Shown: one piece after another, positions 8,488 through 17,800 of the stretch
How positions within the stretch are numbered: position 1 is the first letter of the stretch
How the letters are laid out: each line of letters begins with the position of its first letter
From: Pseudomonas sp. AB6
Lineage (GTDB): Bacteria > Pseudomonadota > Gammaproteobacteria > Pseudomonadales > Pseudomonadaceae
Length of the DNA stretch: 64,000 nt
Reading direction: 5' to 3'
Assembly: GCF_034314105.1 (NCBI RefSeq)
Contig: NZ_JAVIWJ010000001.1
Location: 1,613,501 to 1,677,500 of the forward strand
The notes under the pieces: model-generated
Databases searched by the model: none
The model's input: only the letters and a program-made list of their open reading frames with translations
What the model was told of the DNA's origin: nothing
Translations under genes and position numbers: made by a program

Positions 8488-9540
8488 ATGGCCCGTTCCG
8501 GCGTCCTTTATGTGCATGTCGCCCATGCGGCGGCCCAGCTCGTCGCAGACGGCCGCAATCCGACGATTGACAGCATCCGCGCCGCCCTAGGCGAGACGGG
8601 CAGCAAAAGCACGATTGCCCCGTTGTTAAAACGTTGGAAAGCCGCGCATCCCGGCACGCTGGCGCAGGCCGAACTGGGGTTGCCCGCGGAGCTCGTCCTG
8701 GCGCTGAAGGGACTGTACGAAAAAGTTCAGGCGGAGGCGGCCATTCAACTCCAGCAGGCCGTAGAGGCTCACCAGTCAGAGACCGCCGCGTTGCAGGAGC
8801 AGTTGCAGCAAGCGTTTGTCGAGCGCGACGCGTCACTCAACGTTCAGAAGCAGCAGACCCATGCACTGGCCGCAGCCACTACCCGCAGCCAAGAGCTGGC
8901 TGACACCGTGCAGCGTCAGGAGATCGTCTTGGCCGGTCTAGGCAGTGAAAAGCTCGGGCTCGAACAGCGCCTGGCTGACCGCGCCGCCGAAGTCGCCTCG
9001 CTGACCCAGCAATTGCAACACTCGCGGGTGCAGTTCGAGCACTACCAGGCATCGGTCGCGCAACAACGCGCCGACGAGCGCCAGAGCGCTGAACAACGCC
9101 ACCATCGCCTGGAACAGGAGCTGACAGAACTCCGCCAGCTCCGGCTCGCGCAGCAAACCCGCCTGGGTGAGCTGCAGGCACAGGAACAACGCCGGGCGCA
9201 GGACAATGATCTGCTCAAGGACGCCCTGCTCACGGCCGAGGAGGCGCTCACTCAGAGCCGCAGTGCGCAGGAGCACCTGACATATCAACTCACCGAACTG
9301 AAACAGGGCCATATGACTCTGCAACAGCACCATGCCCAGGGCGAGCAGTGTTTGGTCGAGACACTGACGCGCCTGGCCGTGATCGAGAGAGAACGGAGCT
9401 TTGTGGCGGAACGTTTAACTCAGGCCGAAACGCAATTGACTGAGCTGGCCACAGAAAAGCAGCTACTCCTGCAAGAAAAAGCAGTGCTATCCAGTCAGCT
9501 CGCGGAGTTCAGGAGGATGGAACCGACCCCGTCATCCTAA
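8488..9540 (+). CDS. tnpT: Cointegrate resolution protein T, KfrA-like coiled-coil DNA-binding protein
   Basis: This is a 350-residue protein. Its N-terminal ~75 residues (VHVAHAAAQLVADGRNPTID, then IRAALGETGSKSTIAPLLKRW) match the KfrA-type DNA-binding helix-turn-helix domain. The rest is an almost continuous Gln/Glu/Leu-rich coiled coil to the C-terminus. In Tn4651-type transposons TnpT binds next to the res core and assists TnpS. The start at 8488 has GAGGTG 8 bp upstream; a longer in-frame start at 8356 would run across the res palindrome and is unlikely. Confidence 0.8.
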   Translation: MARSGVLYVHVAHAAAQLVADGRNPTIDSIRAALGETGSKSTIAPLLKRWKAAHPGTLAQAELGLPAELVLALKGLYEKVQAEAAIQLQQAVEAHQSETAALQEQLQQAFVERDASLNVQKQQTHALAAATTRSQELADTVQRQEIVLAGLGSEKLGLEQRLADRAAEVASLTQQLQHSRVQFEHYQASVAQQRADERQSAEQRHHRLEQELTELRQLRLAQQTRLGELQAQEQRRAQDNDLLKDALLTAEEALTQSRSAQEHLTYQLTELKQGHMTLQQHHAQGEQCLVETLTRLAVIERERSFVAERLTQAETQLTELATEKQLLLQEKAVLSSQLAEFRRMEPTPSS

Positions 9541-10800
9541 CGCCCCAAGATCCGGGTGATGCATTCATCGATATAACAGAAAGCGCGCGCCGCACATGTG
9601 AACCGTGCGCGTTCAAGCGCTATCCACCGTTCGCAATCCGGAAACTCAAGTGGACGCTGGTTCTCTCTCCGTGCTGCTCAGACTGACCTGTAATGTTAGA
9701 GAATCTAAATCTGGTGACCGCCTCCTGTCTGAATCCTGCGCATGAACCCCAGTCTGAGGGCTGTGAAAAACCGTTTCACATGGTCGAGGCCAGCCGGTGA
9801 GCCAGCGGATACTCGAATCCGATCGGCCGGGAGTCAAGGTGCTGTCGGTCTTTGACTTTGGGCACCTGACCAGGCACAACAGCTTTTTCCATTCCTGAGG
9901 TTTGCTTTTGGGAGGCGAGAGTTCAGCCGGAGAATGCAAGACTGGCGGTGCCTAGCCTGCGATTCCTCACACGTCGGCTCAACCGTGATGAACTCAAGGC
10001 TCATCTGATCAGCACATTCCTGAAGGGGGAAAGGAATGGGTCAAGCAGAAAGCTGAGGATTCCAGGAGGGTGTTTTGGACTAGGCTGATGCGATAAGCAG
10101 GTTTACGATCAGTCGCGACCGAAGTCGAGTCCGGGGCGGTAGTAACGCTCTGTTCTGCTTTTCCAACCTTGGTGTTGCAACCTTTCGCCGATGGCCTCGG
10201 CATCAAGCTGATTGGCACCGAACTGGAGGTCATCGAAGGATTGCTGATAGGACATATCACCGGCAACAACTGTCGGTGCGAGAATAAAGTTCTTCGCCTT
10301 GAGGCTGTCTATGGTCCTCTGAGTCAGTCCGACTCAGAGCTTGGGGCGATACCCGGGTGATCGAGAACTGCTGGCCGCCCCGCAAGACGCCCATTGGCGG
10401 AATTTTCATCCGGCACGGCGCCGTGGACAACTGCACCTGCCGGCCATCAGATAGCCGGCTGGCGGCGGAATGAGCTGAGCTGCGTTGACTTTCGTAACGC
10501 GGCACGCTTAGAATTCACATATTGTAACAATTGAGGTCGTATTGTATTGGACAGTCATTGTCGTCACTCGGAGAAATTCTCCGCACAAGCTTGGCACGAC
10601 CTCAGCTAGATTCCCTTAGCCAACGTCTTGCCAAGTGCAGGCGTTGCGCGCATCAGTATCAAACTCCTTCGCGTAACTAAAACATCAAGCCTGAGCGAGC
10701 AGATTTTTCTGTACTCGCCCTGATCGTCGCTTGCGTCTTGCGCTCGCTACGATCGCAGGTTTGTGCACCCATCGTCTGCCTCCGTTTGTGCAGCAGCGAT
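9541..10800. other. Transposon interior without a recognisable gene
   Basis: About 1.26 kb between tnpT and the leader region of the Nramp gene. Open frames of 60-100 codons exist on both strands, but none has a family motif together with a good ribosome site. It probably holds decayed cargo. I see no insertion-sequence ends or tandem repeats in it. Confidence 0.4.
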
Positions 10801-10844
10801 TGTTTTAACGTGTTCGTACCACCGGGTACGTAAAGGAGGGCGTC

Positions 10845-10937
10845 ATGCCACCCGAAAATAATCCAAGGCCATCTCAATATTTGAAGCTGTGCCTCCACGA
10901 AAAACATGAAGGAGAGACCTCTTATGGACCCCAGTAG
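10845..10937 (+). CDS. Candidate leader peptide 1 (30 aa, Pro-rich start)
   Basis: A 30-codon frame with an excellent Shine-Dalgarno sequence, AAGGAGG at 10833-10839, 5 bp before the ATG. The peptide starts MPPENNPRPSQYLK, so three proline-containing stretches and an acidic residue fall in the first nine codons, and it ends at a TAG inside the serine repeat of the next small ORF. It is 312 bp upstream of the Nramp transporter start. Proline-rich leader peptides control the Mg2+ transporter gene mgtA in enterobacteria (MgtL). A similar attenuation role here is inference from position and composition only. Confidence 0.45.
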   Translation: MPPENNPRPSQYLKLCLHEKHEGETSYGPQ

Positions 10938-10995
10938 TAGTAGTAGTAGTAGTAGTCCGGTCACTCTGATTGAAAGGGCGGCGTCTAGCGGGTAG
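10924..10995 (+). CDS. Candidate leader peptide 2 (23 aa, eight consecutive serines)
   Basis: This 23-codon frame (MDP, eight Ser, then PVTLIERAASSG) starts inside the end of leader ORF 1 in another frame. AAGGAG at 10909-10914 lies 9 bp before its ATG. All eight serines are encoded by AGT. The overlap means ribosomes finishing ORF 1 would cover this start, so the two could form a coupled sensing device in the 5' leader of the Nramp gene, which begins 254 bp downstream. No homologue is known to me. The strong ribosome sites argue that it is translated. Confidence 0.45.
   Translation: MDPSSSSSSSSPVTLIERAASSG
10933..10956 (+). repeat. (AGT)8 trinucleotide repeat
   Basis: Eight perfect AGT units encode the serine run of leader ORF 2 and also supply the stop codon (TAG) of leader ORF 1. 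Changes in unit number would keep ORF 2 in frame, so this would vary peptide length and not switch a gene off. Confidence 0.9.
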
Positions 10996-11249
10996 CAGTA
11001 CAACCATCACTGGCTGATCTCCTCCCTGTACTTCCCCCCGCATTTCTCTCCGCGTGACCTCTTCACGACCCTGACCACTTTTGGTCGACGGTTTAGTGCC
11101 CGTTTATTTCGCGCCCCTCAGCGCCAGGATGGCTGATTTTCCACTCTGATCCAGCTTTAGGCTTTGGTTTGCAGAGGGAAAGCACCTGCGCACCTGTCCG
11201 GCGGGAATCGAAAGCGGCATCCAGCGTTACGCTTTGGAGAGATTTCGTT

Positions 11250-12890
11250 ATGTCCAACTTGAAGATTGAAATTGCTGTTCTTGACAGTGCCCACGTCGGA
11301 GACATCCGAGGAGCATTCGGCACCATCCGTCATGACGACATCGCCCCGCGCAATAGTTGGTGGCAACGCTTCAAAACACTGATGGCCATCCTCGGCCCCG
11401 GGTTGATCGTGATGGTCGGCGATAATGACGCCGGCGCATTCAGCACCTACGGCCAGGCCGGCCAGAACTACGGAACCATGCTGCTGTGGACCATGGCACT
11501 GTTGATCCCGGTGCTGTATGTCAACCAGGAAATGGTGCTGCGTCTGGGTGCTGTGACGGGTGTCGGCCACGCCCGGCTGATCATCGAACGCTTCGGCAAG
11601 TTCTGGGGTGCGTTTAGTGCGATCGACCTGTTCATCCTCAACGCGCTGACCATCGTCACCGAGTTCATCGGCATCAGCCTCGGGATGGAGTTTCTCGGTG
11701 TGCCCAAGGTGGCCGGTGTGTGCGTGGCAGCGGTGTTCATCATGCTCGCAGCCTGTACCGGCGACTTCCGGCGCTTCGAACGCTTCGCATTGATCCTGGT
11801 GATTGGCAGCCTGCTCTTGGTACCCATTTTCGTGATGATCCATCCACCGATGGCACAAGTCGCTCACGATTTTTTCATCCCGCAACTGCCGACTGATGGC
11901 AAATTGTCGGAGGTGTTGCTGCTGATCATCGGCATCGTGGGTACCACCGTCGCACCATGGCAGCTGTTCTTCCAGCAAAGCTACGTGATCGACAAACGTA
12001 TCACCCCGCGCTTCATCAAGTACGAACGCGCCGATCTATGGCTGGGCATTGCGATGGTGGTGATTGGTGCAGTGGCCATGATCGCCTTCACCGCGCAAGT
12101 GTTTGTCGGTCACCCTGAGTTCGGCCAGTTCACCGATGCCGGCGCCATCGCCACAGGTATCGCCAAATATCACGGGCGCCTGCCGGGCGTATTGTTTGCC
12201 ATCGCATTGATCGACGCCAGCATCATCGGTGCAATGGCGGTGTCGCTGTCGACCGCCTACGCACTGGGCGATGTACTGAACCTGAAACACTCGCTGCATC
12301 GTAAACCAAGCGATGCCAAGGGCTTTTACCTGATGTACTGCGGCTTGATCGCCCTCGCTGCGGCGCTGGTGTTGATTCCGGGTGTGCCGCTCGGTCTGCT
12401 GACCAACGCAGTACAGACGCTGGCGGGTGTACTGCTGCCAAGCGCCACCGTGTTCCTGTTGCTGCTGTGCAACGACAAGGAAGTGCTGGGCCCATGGACG
12501 AACAAGCGCTTCACCAACCTCATTACTGCGGTCATTGTCGCGGTACTCGTACTGCTGTCGATCGTCTTGACAGCTGCGGTGGCCTTCCCGGATATGTCCG
12601 GTGAAACCATCACCAACATCCTCATCGGTGGCGGCTTGGTGGGACTCGTCATCGCCATTGCGGTAAATGTGCTGCACGCTCGCAAAGAAGTCGACAACGG
12701 GGCGCTGCCTGAGAACACCGTTACCTTCACCCAACAAATGATGCACGCCTGGCGGATGCCTCCACTGGCACAACTGAAGCCGATGGTACTGTCGCAACGT
12801 AACCGTATCTGGATGGGCGTGCTGCGCGGCTATCTGGTGGTGGCAATGGTCATGGTGATTTACAAGGTCATTCAGCTGGCACTCGCTTAA
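11250..12890 (+). CDS. Nramp-family divalent metal transporter, atypical metal-site motifs
   Basis: This is a 546-residue membrane protein with about 11-12 hydrophobic segments and the Nramp fold signature. TM1 has ILGPGLIVMVGDNDAGAFS (DND at 58-60), where classical MntH/DMT proteins have DPGN. TM6 has GTTVAPWQLFFQQ (231-243), where MntH has the MPH triplet. The canonical metal-binding methionine is therefore absent, a change known from Nramp-related proteins that do not favour Mn/Fe and include Mg2+ transporters. The substrate is unknown. The start at 11250 has GGAGAG 8 bp upstream; a longer frame to 11169 lacks such support. It is transposon cargo, preceded by two leader ORFs. Confidence 0.8.
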   Translation: MSNLKIEIAVLDSAHVGDIRGAFGTIRHDDIAPRNSWWQRFKTLMAILGPGLIVMVGDNDAGAFSTYGQAGQNYGTMLLWTMALLIPVLYVNQEMVLRLGAVTGVGHARLIIERFGKFWGAFSAIDLFILNALTIVTEFIGISLGMEFLGVPKVAGVCVAAVFIMLAACTGDFRRFERFALILVIGSLLLVPIFVMIHPPMAQVAHDFFIPQLPTDGKLSEVLLLIIGIVGTTVAPWQLFFQQSYVIDKRITPRFIKYERADLWLGIAMVVIGAVAMIAFTAQVFVGHPEFGQFTDAGAIATGIAKYHGRLPGVLFAIALIDASIIGAMAVSLSTAYALGDVLNLKHSLHRKPSDAKGFYLMYCGLIALAAALVLIPGVPLGLLTNAVQTLAGVLLPSATVFLLLLCNDKEVLGPWTNKRFTNLITAVIVAVLVLLSIVLTAAVAFPDMSGETITNILIGGGLVGLVIAIAVNVLHARKEVDNGALPENTVTFTQQMMHAWRMPPLAQLKPMVLSQRNRIWMGVLRGYLVVAMVMVIYKVIQLALA

Positions 12891-12916
12891 ATGTAAGCGT
12901 CGGTAAAGCCCGGACA

Positions 12917-12995
12917 TGGTGTCCAACTAAATTGATTTGCCCCCCGAAAGCGATGCCCAACCTTCGGGGTCAGATCACACATTAGGTGGACACCA
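12917..12995. repeat. 79-bp palindromic MITE-like element
   Basis: The ends TGGTGTCCAACTAA (12917-12930) and TTAGGTGGACACCA (12982-12995) are inverted repeats matching at 13 of 14 positions. An inner stem CCCCGAA/TTCGGGG is nested between them. It lies 27 bp after the Nramp gene, so the inner hairpin may act as a terminator. It could be a miniature inverted-repeat element or joined ends of a lost insertion sequence. No target duplication is visible. Confidence 0.6.
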
Positions 12996-13181
12996 TCACC
13001 CCAAGCGCTGAGATCATGAAGGTGTGTTGGCAGGACGGTTACAATGAAACAGCGCTTCGACAGAGCGTCCTTCTCCAGTAATTACAACTTCACCCGGATG
13101 TCACTCCTCGCGTAATCCAGCAGCGCGTTCGGGTTTCTTCGGCCAGTTATGCTTAGAACTCTCCTTTTGGAGGATGTCCTG

Positions 13182-13871
13182 ATGTGTGGAAGACTGTCCC
13201 AGTACCACGGTATTCACGATTTCGTCGCCGCGCTGAGCATGCCAAACCCCGTGGTCAACTCAGTCGGAGAAGCACCGCTGGAACGGTACAACGTGGCGCC
13301 ATCGACTCAAGTTGCCCTGCTTCATCTTGAAGATGAAACACTTCGTGCCGACCTGGTACGCTGGGGGTGGCACCCTCATTGGGCTACCGATCGTCTGCCG
13401 CCGATCAATGCCCGCGCCGAGAAAGTCGCACATGGCCTCTTCTTCCGGGCGATCTGGCCTCACCGCGCCATCGTGCCGATCGACAACTGGTTCGAATGGG
13501 TTGTTGAGAACGGAATAAAAAAACAACCCTATCTCATCCGGCACCGAGACAGATCGCCCATCCTGTGTGCGACCATCGGCCAGTTCCCTGACACAAATGA
13601 AGGCCCAGGGGAGCATGATGGATTTGTGATCATCACCGCCGACAGCGCCGGTGGCATGATCGACATTCACGACCGGCGCCCGGTGGTTCTGGAGCCAAAG
13701 TTAGCTCGGGAATGGCTGGACCCGACCACGTCAAAGGAGCGCGCAGAGCAGATGGTGCTGCGCCATGGCGATCCGACCGAGGCCTTTGAGTGGTTTAGGG
13801 TCAACCCCGGTGTTGGCAACGTGCGAAATCAGGGCGCAGGCTTGATCAAGCCTTTGACCAGCCTGTCATAA
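13182..13871 (+). CDS. SRAP domain (HMCES/YedK) abasic-site DNA-protein crosslink protein
   Basis: This is a 229-residue protein beginning MCGR, which fixes the start: after Met removal Cys2 is the residue that forms the thiazolidine crosslink with abasic sites in single-stranded DNA. GGAGG lies 8 bp upstream. Other SRAP features are the RYNVAPS motif, WGWHPHWA, INARAEKV and the DNWFEWV stretch. The C-terminal part (TADSAGGMIDIHDRRPVVL) carries the conserved HDR-P motif with the active-site His. The family shields abasic sites at replication forks. It rides in the transposon between the Nramp gene and a broken YkvA gene. Confidence 0.85.
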   Translation: MCGRLSQYHGIHDFVAALSMPNPVVNSVGEAPLERYNVAPSTQVALLHLEDETLRADLVRWGWHPHWATDRLPPINARAEKVAHGLFFRAIWPHRAIVPIDNWFEWVVENGIKKQPYLIRHRDRSPILCATIGQFPDTNEGPGEHDGFVIITADSAGGMIDIHDRRPVVLEPKLAREWLDPTTSKERAEQMVLRHGDPTEAFEWFRVNPGVGNVRNQGAGLIKPLTSLS

Positions 13872-13917
13872 GCCGCCTCGCTGGCCTGTCCAGCTATTTG
13901 GGCTTTCAATGTAGAAA

Positions 13918-14301
13918 TGAAAGGTCTTCTTGAGCATCTGCGGCGTTGGGCAAAAAACCTGAAACGGCAGACCATGATTCTATGGTTTTGCTACCACCAC
14001 CCTCAAACGCCTTGGCTACCAAAATGGATTTCGGTTTCGTGATGACCTATGCGCTAAGTCCCATCGACCTCATTCCTGATTTCATCCCGAAGTTGGGGTA
14101 TCTGGACGATGTAATCATTCTGCCACTCGGTATTCTGCTGGCGATTCGATTTATGCCCCCTTGGTTCTCGAGGAGTGCCAGCTAAAAGCGAGTGCGTGGG
14201 AACAAGATCAGGTGAAGCGCCGAGAGCGAGTTAGAGCCGGGTTAGAAAAAGTCGATATACTGTGTGAGAAACCTCGTGAGCACTACTATGACACTCACTG
14301 A
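13918..14301 (+). pseudogene. YkvA (DUF1232) gene broken by two frameshifts
   Basis: An ATG at 13918 opens a frame reading [17 protein letters not shown] and ending TPWLPK near 14020. The family core [20 protein letters not shown] continues in a second frame (about 14021-14150), and the conserved tail [17 protein letters not shown] follows in a third frame from about 14160 to the stop at 14301. Reading across the three frames restores a normal-length YkvA-type small protein, so two single-base indels have destroyed it. DUF1232 proteins are of unknown function and membrane-associated. Confidence 0.7.
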
Positions 14302-14482
14302 CGCTACTCTCGTGTTGCTCTTGGCGGCGCGCATTCATGGGACAGATGAGGCTGTCAGGGCCTCTGCGAAGAGCTGTGTAAAGAAGTTGCCGCGCGGCAA
14401 ACGTGATCTCATTTACACGGTGATTAATAGCCGAAGCCCGCTCGAGCTAGTGGACTTTCTAGCGCAGAACCTCGATACGTGA
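14288..14482 (+). CDS. Small hypothetical protein (64 aa)
   Basis: The frame starts MTLTDATLVLLLAARIHG at 14288 and ends FLAQNLDT. It is helical, with no motif I recognise. It overlaps the tail of the broken YkvA gene and ends 34 bp before tnpC, which is on the other strand. The amino-acid pattern looks natural, but there is no strong ribosome site, so it may be a remnant. Confidence 0.35.
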   Translation: MTLTDATLVLLLAARIHGTDEAVRASAKSCVKKLPRGKRDLIYTVINSRSPLELVDFLAQNLDT

Positions 14483-14516
14483 GTTCTCTTACCGTGACCA
14501 TCGTTGAGGTCCAGTC

Positions 14517-14873
14517 CTAAAAGTCAGGAGCAAGTGCTGCCAAAGGAGCCAGATGTTTAGAGCCTGTTTGCAAGCAAGAACACAGGGTAGAAATATCCTC
14601 TTGAAGGACCACCGCCTGTTCCCAAATACTGTCAACATCAGTGATAGCTACGGCGAGAGGAGAATCTTCCAATATCGTCATGGCCATGGCATGCAGACGT
14701 AAGAAGTTGTCCCGAATGCCGCCGATCCCACCAATTTCAGCAAGACAGGCATCTAGCCGGTCCACCAAATTAAGCAATTGAGAGGTGTCGTAGCTCACGC
14801 GTAGGGAATCGAGTGCCTTGGCATCAACTTCCCCATAGGGTGTCACTCGAAACGAAGCGGGTGGGATGTGCAT
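14517..14873 (-). CDS. tnpC: TnpC-type transposition regulator
   Basis: A 118-residue protein with no enzymatic motif, mostly helical (SQLLNLVDRLDACLAEIGG, then SIWEQAVVLQEDISTLCSCL). Its ATG overlaps the tnpA stop in an ATGA arrangement, so the two are translationally coupled. In Tn4652 a small gene in exactly this place, tnpC, lowers transposase level after transcription. The assignment rests on position, size and the Tn4651-type context. Confidence 0.65.
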   Translation of the reverse strand: MHIPPASFRVTPYGEVDAKALDSLRVSYDTSQLLNLVDRLDACLAEIGGIGGIRDNFLRLHAMAMTILEDSPLAVAITDVDSIWEQAVVLQEDISTLCSCLQTGSKHLAPLAALAPDF

Positions 14874-17800
14874 CAGTTCGTCTCCTCAACTTTGCTATGG
14901 GACATCTGTTGCCCACGAATCGAACCCGCAGCCTGCTGGAAAATGGAGTCTTTGATCCAGGGCTCAGGGGGGCGCTTGAGGCTGAGATTGAATTCTCCAA
15001 AGCGTTTGACGTTGCTGGTCAGGTAGGGGCTGAGAAACGATACATCTTCATCGGTAAACTGCCAGCCGTCACGGGCGAGCTTCTGCAGGATGCGCATCAT
15101 GTCAACGGTGTTCTGCAAGATCACTGAGGAAGCAATCATGTCGTTGTAACGCAAGCGCTTCTGTTGCTCATCTGGATCGTTCTCGGCGATGACATCGCCG
15201 CCGAAGGACAGCCACTTCGAGAAACCGTTGTAGGACTCGATCTTGTTGGTATTGGCGGTTACTTCTTGGCGCAACTCACGGTTGCCAATCCATTTGAGTA
15301 GGAAAATGGTCCGGATCACACATCCCAACTCCTGCGCTGCATGGTAGAGCTTGTTGCGCCTACTGTAAGAACCGAGTTTACGCAGCAGCATTGGCGAGGA
15401 TATTTTGCCGGCCTGAATCGACAGCGCCACCTGCATCAGATCCTGCCAATGGGTTTCTATCTGGCTCCAGTTGACGGTATCAGTAAAGAGGCTGTTGATA
15501 TGCTTGTACTTGACCGAGCGATCGGGCCGATACATTACTAGGTTGCGCCAGTTGCGAATGCGAGGCATTAGATTGATGCCCAGCAAATGGGTGAATGCAA
15601 ACACTGTTGCGGACTGGCCTTGAGTGTCTGAATAAACCGTATTGACTTCAACGCTATGATCCGCTTTCAGCAGGCCCTCAATGACATAGATAGCCTCCCA
15701 GATGCCTGGAGGGATGAAGTGCTGAAAGACTGCGATGTAGTTATTTGCCACATGTCGGTAGGCGACCGCGCCCATCTTGCGATATCGGAAATGGTAGCCT
15801 GCGAGCAAGTTTTCATCGTAAAAGTCAAATTGTGTCCCGTCGGCCGCTACCGCCTTACCGTCGCCCCAGAGCTTGGGCAGATCAAGCTGGAGATAAAGCT
15901 CGACCAACTCCCGGTTAGCCTTATCCAGCTTGTCGAGTGGCAGGTGCCGACGATTGGTGTAAGACAGCATGTGTGGGGTCACGTTACCCGCCAGATGGCG
16001 AGCAGCCTGGTTCGGCCCTAGGTTGCAGCCCATGGCGAAGATCGTCATCAGGTAGCGCTCGGCCGGCTCCTTCAGTTTGGGATCGCTGCCGGACATCGGC
16101 CCGAAATGACGGGTGAACTGAATCCAGTGTTCGATGTTGGCCATGATGTCGAGCACATGCCTGGCAGGCATACGCTGTGTGATAGCCGTTTGTAACGAGA
16201 TTGCTGAAGGCGGGATGTCACGGGCGACCACTCGGCGCAACACAGGATCACCGGCCTCATTAATCGACACATCACCGCGGCAACTGGGAAACTTGTCATC
16301 CAACTGCTGAGCAGTACTCTCAAGTTGCTCCTTCAAGCTGGCGACAAACTCTGTGGCCGTACTCGGCAGGCCGACCTTTTCGCAGTACTCCGGCAGACGA
16401 GCCAGACACTCATCCCAAGGCAGTAACTGTTTGCGGTAGTCAGCAAACGACTCCGAGCCAAGCACACAGATATCGCCAGAGCGAAGCTCATTGGCCAGAT
16501 GGGAAAAAACGCAGACTTCCAGGAAGCGCCGATTGGTCGGTGGCCCTTCGCTGGGGGCACGACGGACAACTTTGATCCAGCGATCCGAGGCGAATGACAG
16601 GTCCACATGCTCGTCGATCCATTCCCTATGCAGGATCTCGTTGGCCTGGACCAAGTGCAGAGCCTCGATCAGCGAGCGATCCTGGGTTGTTGGCTCCAGT
16701 TGCAGCAGATGACTCAGGCGGAACAGCAATGATCGATGGGATTTGAAGTGCTTCCAGAGTAGCGGGAGATAGTTACTGCCGCCTGTGGCCTGGACTTCGG
16801 CGCAGGCCTCGCGAAGGTGATCAAGATTCCCTTCGGGGGACAGATACTCGCGAATCAAACTGCCAGCTTCCTGATCGCTTGGTTCTTGGCTGAGAATCTG
16901 AATCACACCATCCAAAGTGGCCACGAGCAGCTCTAGTTTTTTGCGCTGACGCTGCTGGATTTGCTCCAACTCATCCTTGGCTCGCTTGTGAATAGTCGCG
17001 ATACGCTTGATGAACATCTCAGCAAGGTGATCCCGTGCTCGTACACGCATGAGGTAGATCAGAGCCAGCATCAAAGTGTAGCGCTTTGGAAGCGAACAAT
17101 CCTTAAGTTCAGAAACATCCGCTTTCTCCGCTTGATTCGCAAAAAACCAAATCTTAGTATCAACGATCCCTTCAAAGATGGAGTCGAGATCACCGAATCC
17201 CTCCAACCAACTTAAGTGATCGATCAGTATCTCCAAGTGTTTGCGAGAGGGCTTTTTGGGGACATGCTTCAGGGCATTGAAGTCGCTTTGGCGACGACCG
17301 AAATCGGTGTCAAGAAGCTCTCTGAGACGGTAGATCACATCTATCGGAGCTCTATCGACGACTCGATTGAAAATCTTTTCCTGGAGAACAACTTGGGCGT
17401 CTTCAGCCGCGTCATTGAGCGTCGAGTAGGCCGGGAGTTCGTAGCCTCGCTCAAGCAGCTCGCCAATCAGGACATTGATGACGTCAACACGCTGATCAAG
17501 GATCACTACCGCTTCGTGGGCAGCTTCCTGCGCAATTTTTAGGGCATCGGTCCCATAAAATGGAGTGATCTGTAGGTATTGGCGGATAGCTGTTTGATGA
17601 CGATACAGGGTTCGGGGGGTTGCATAACGAGGAACTATGCGCGCCCCGTAACTCAGGCAAGACCTGACATGGTTGACGATTTCAGCTGGAATTTCCTCGA
17701 AAACAGGGAAGTAATGAAGCTGTTGGAATGCTTTAAGCAGAACGGCTAACCCAATGGTAAGAGCAGGGCTTTTAGCCGTTCTAGAGAGCCATTCGAGCTC

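Noticed and set aside
9646..10505. Several 60-97-codon frames in the transposon interior
   Set aside because: They lack ribosome sites and motifs, and overlap each other on both strands.
10933..10956. AGT repeat as a phase-variation switch
   Set aside because: Units of three bases keep the frame, so copy-number changes cannot switch the gene on and off.
11160..11249. Possible ykkC/guanidine-type or yybP-ykoY riboswitch before the Nramp gene
   Set aside because: Only a CGGCGGGA-like word resembles the ykkC family. The other conserved blocks are absent, and no yybP-ykoY motif is seen.
11157..12926. Long minus-strand frames opposite the Nramp gene
   Set aside because: His/Gln/Asp-rich mirror frames of a GC-rich membrane-protein gene; no start signals or motifs.
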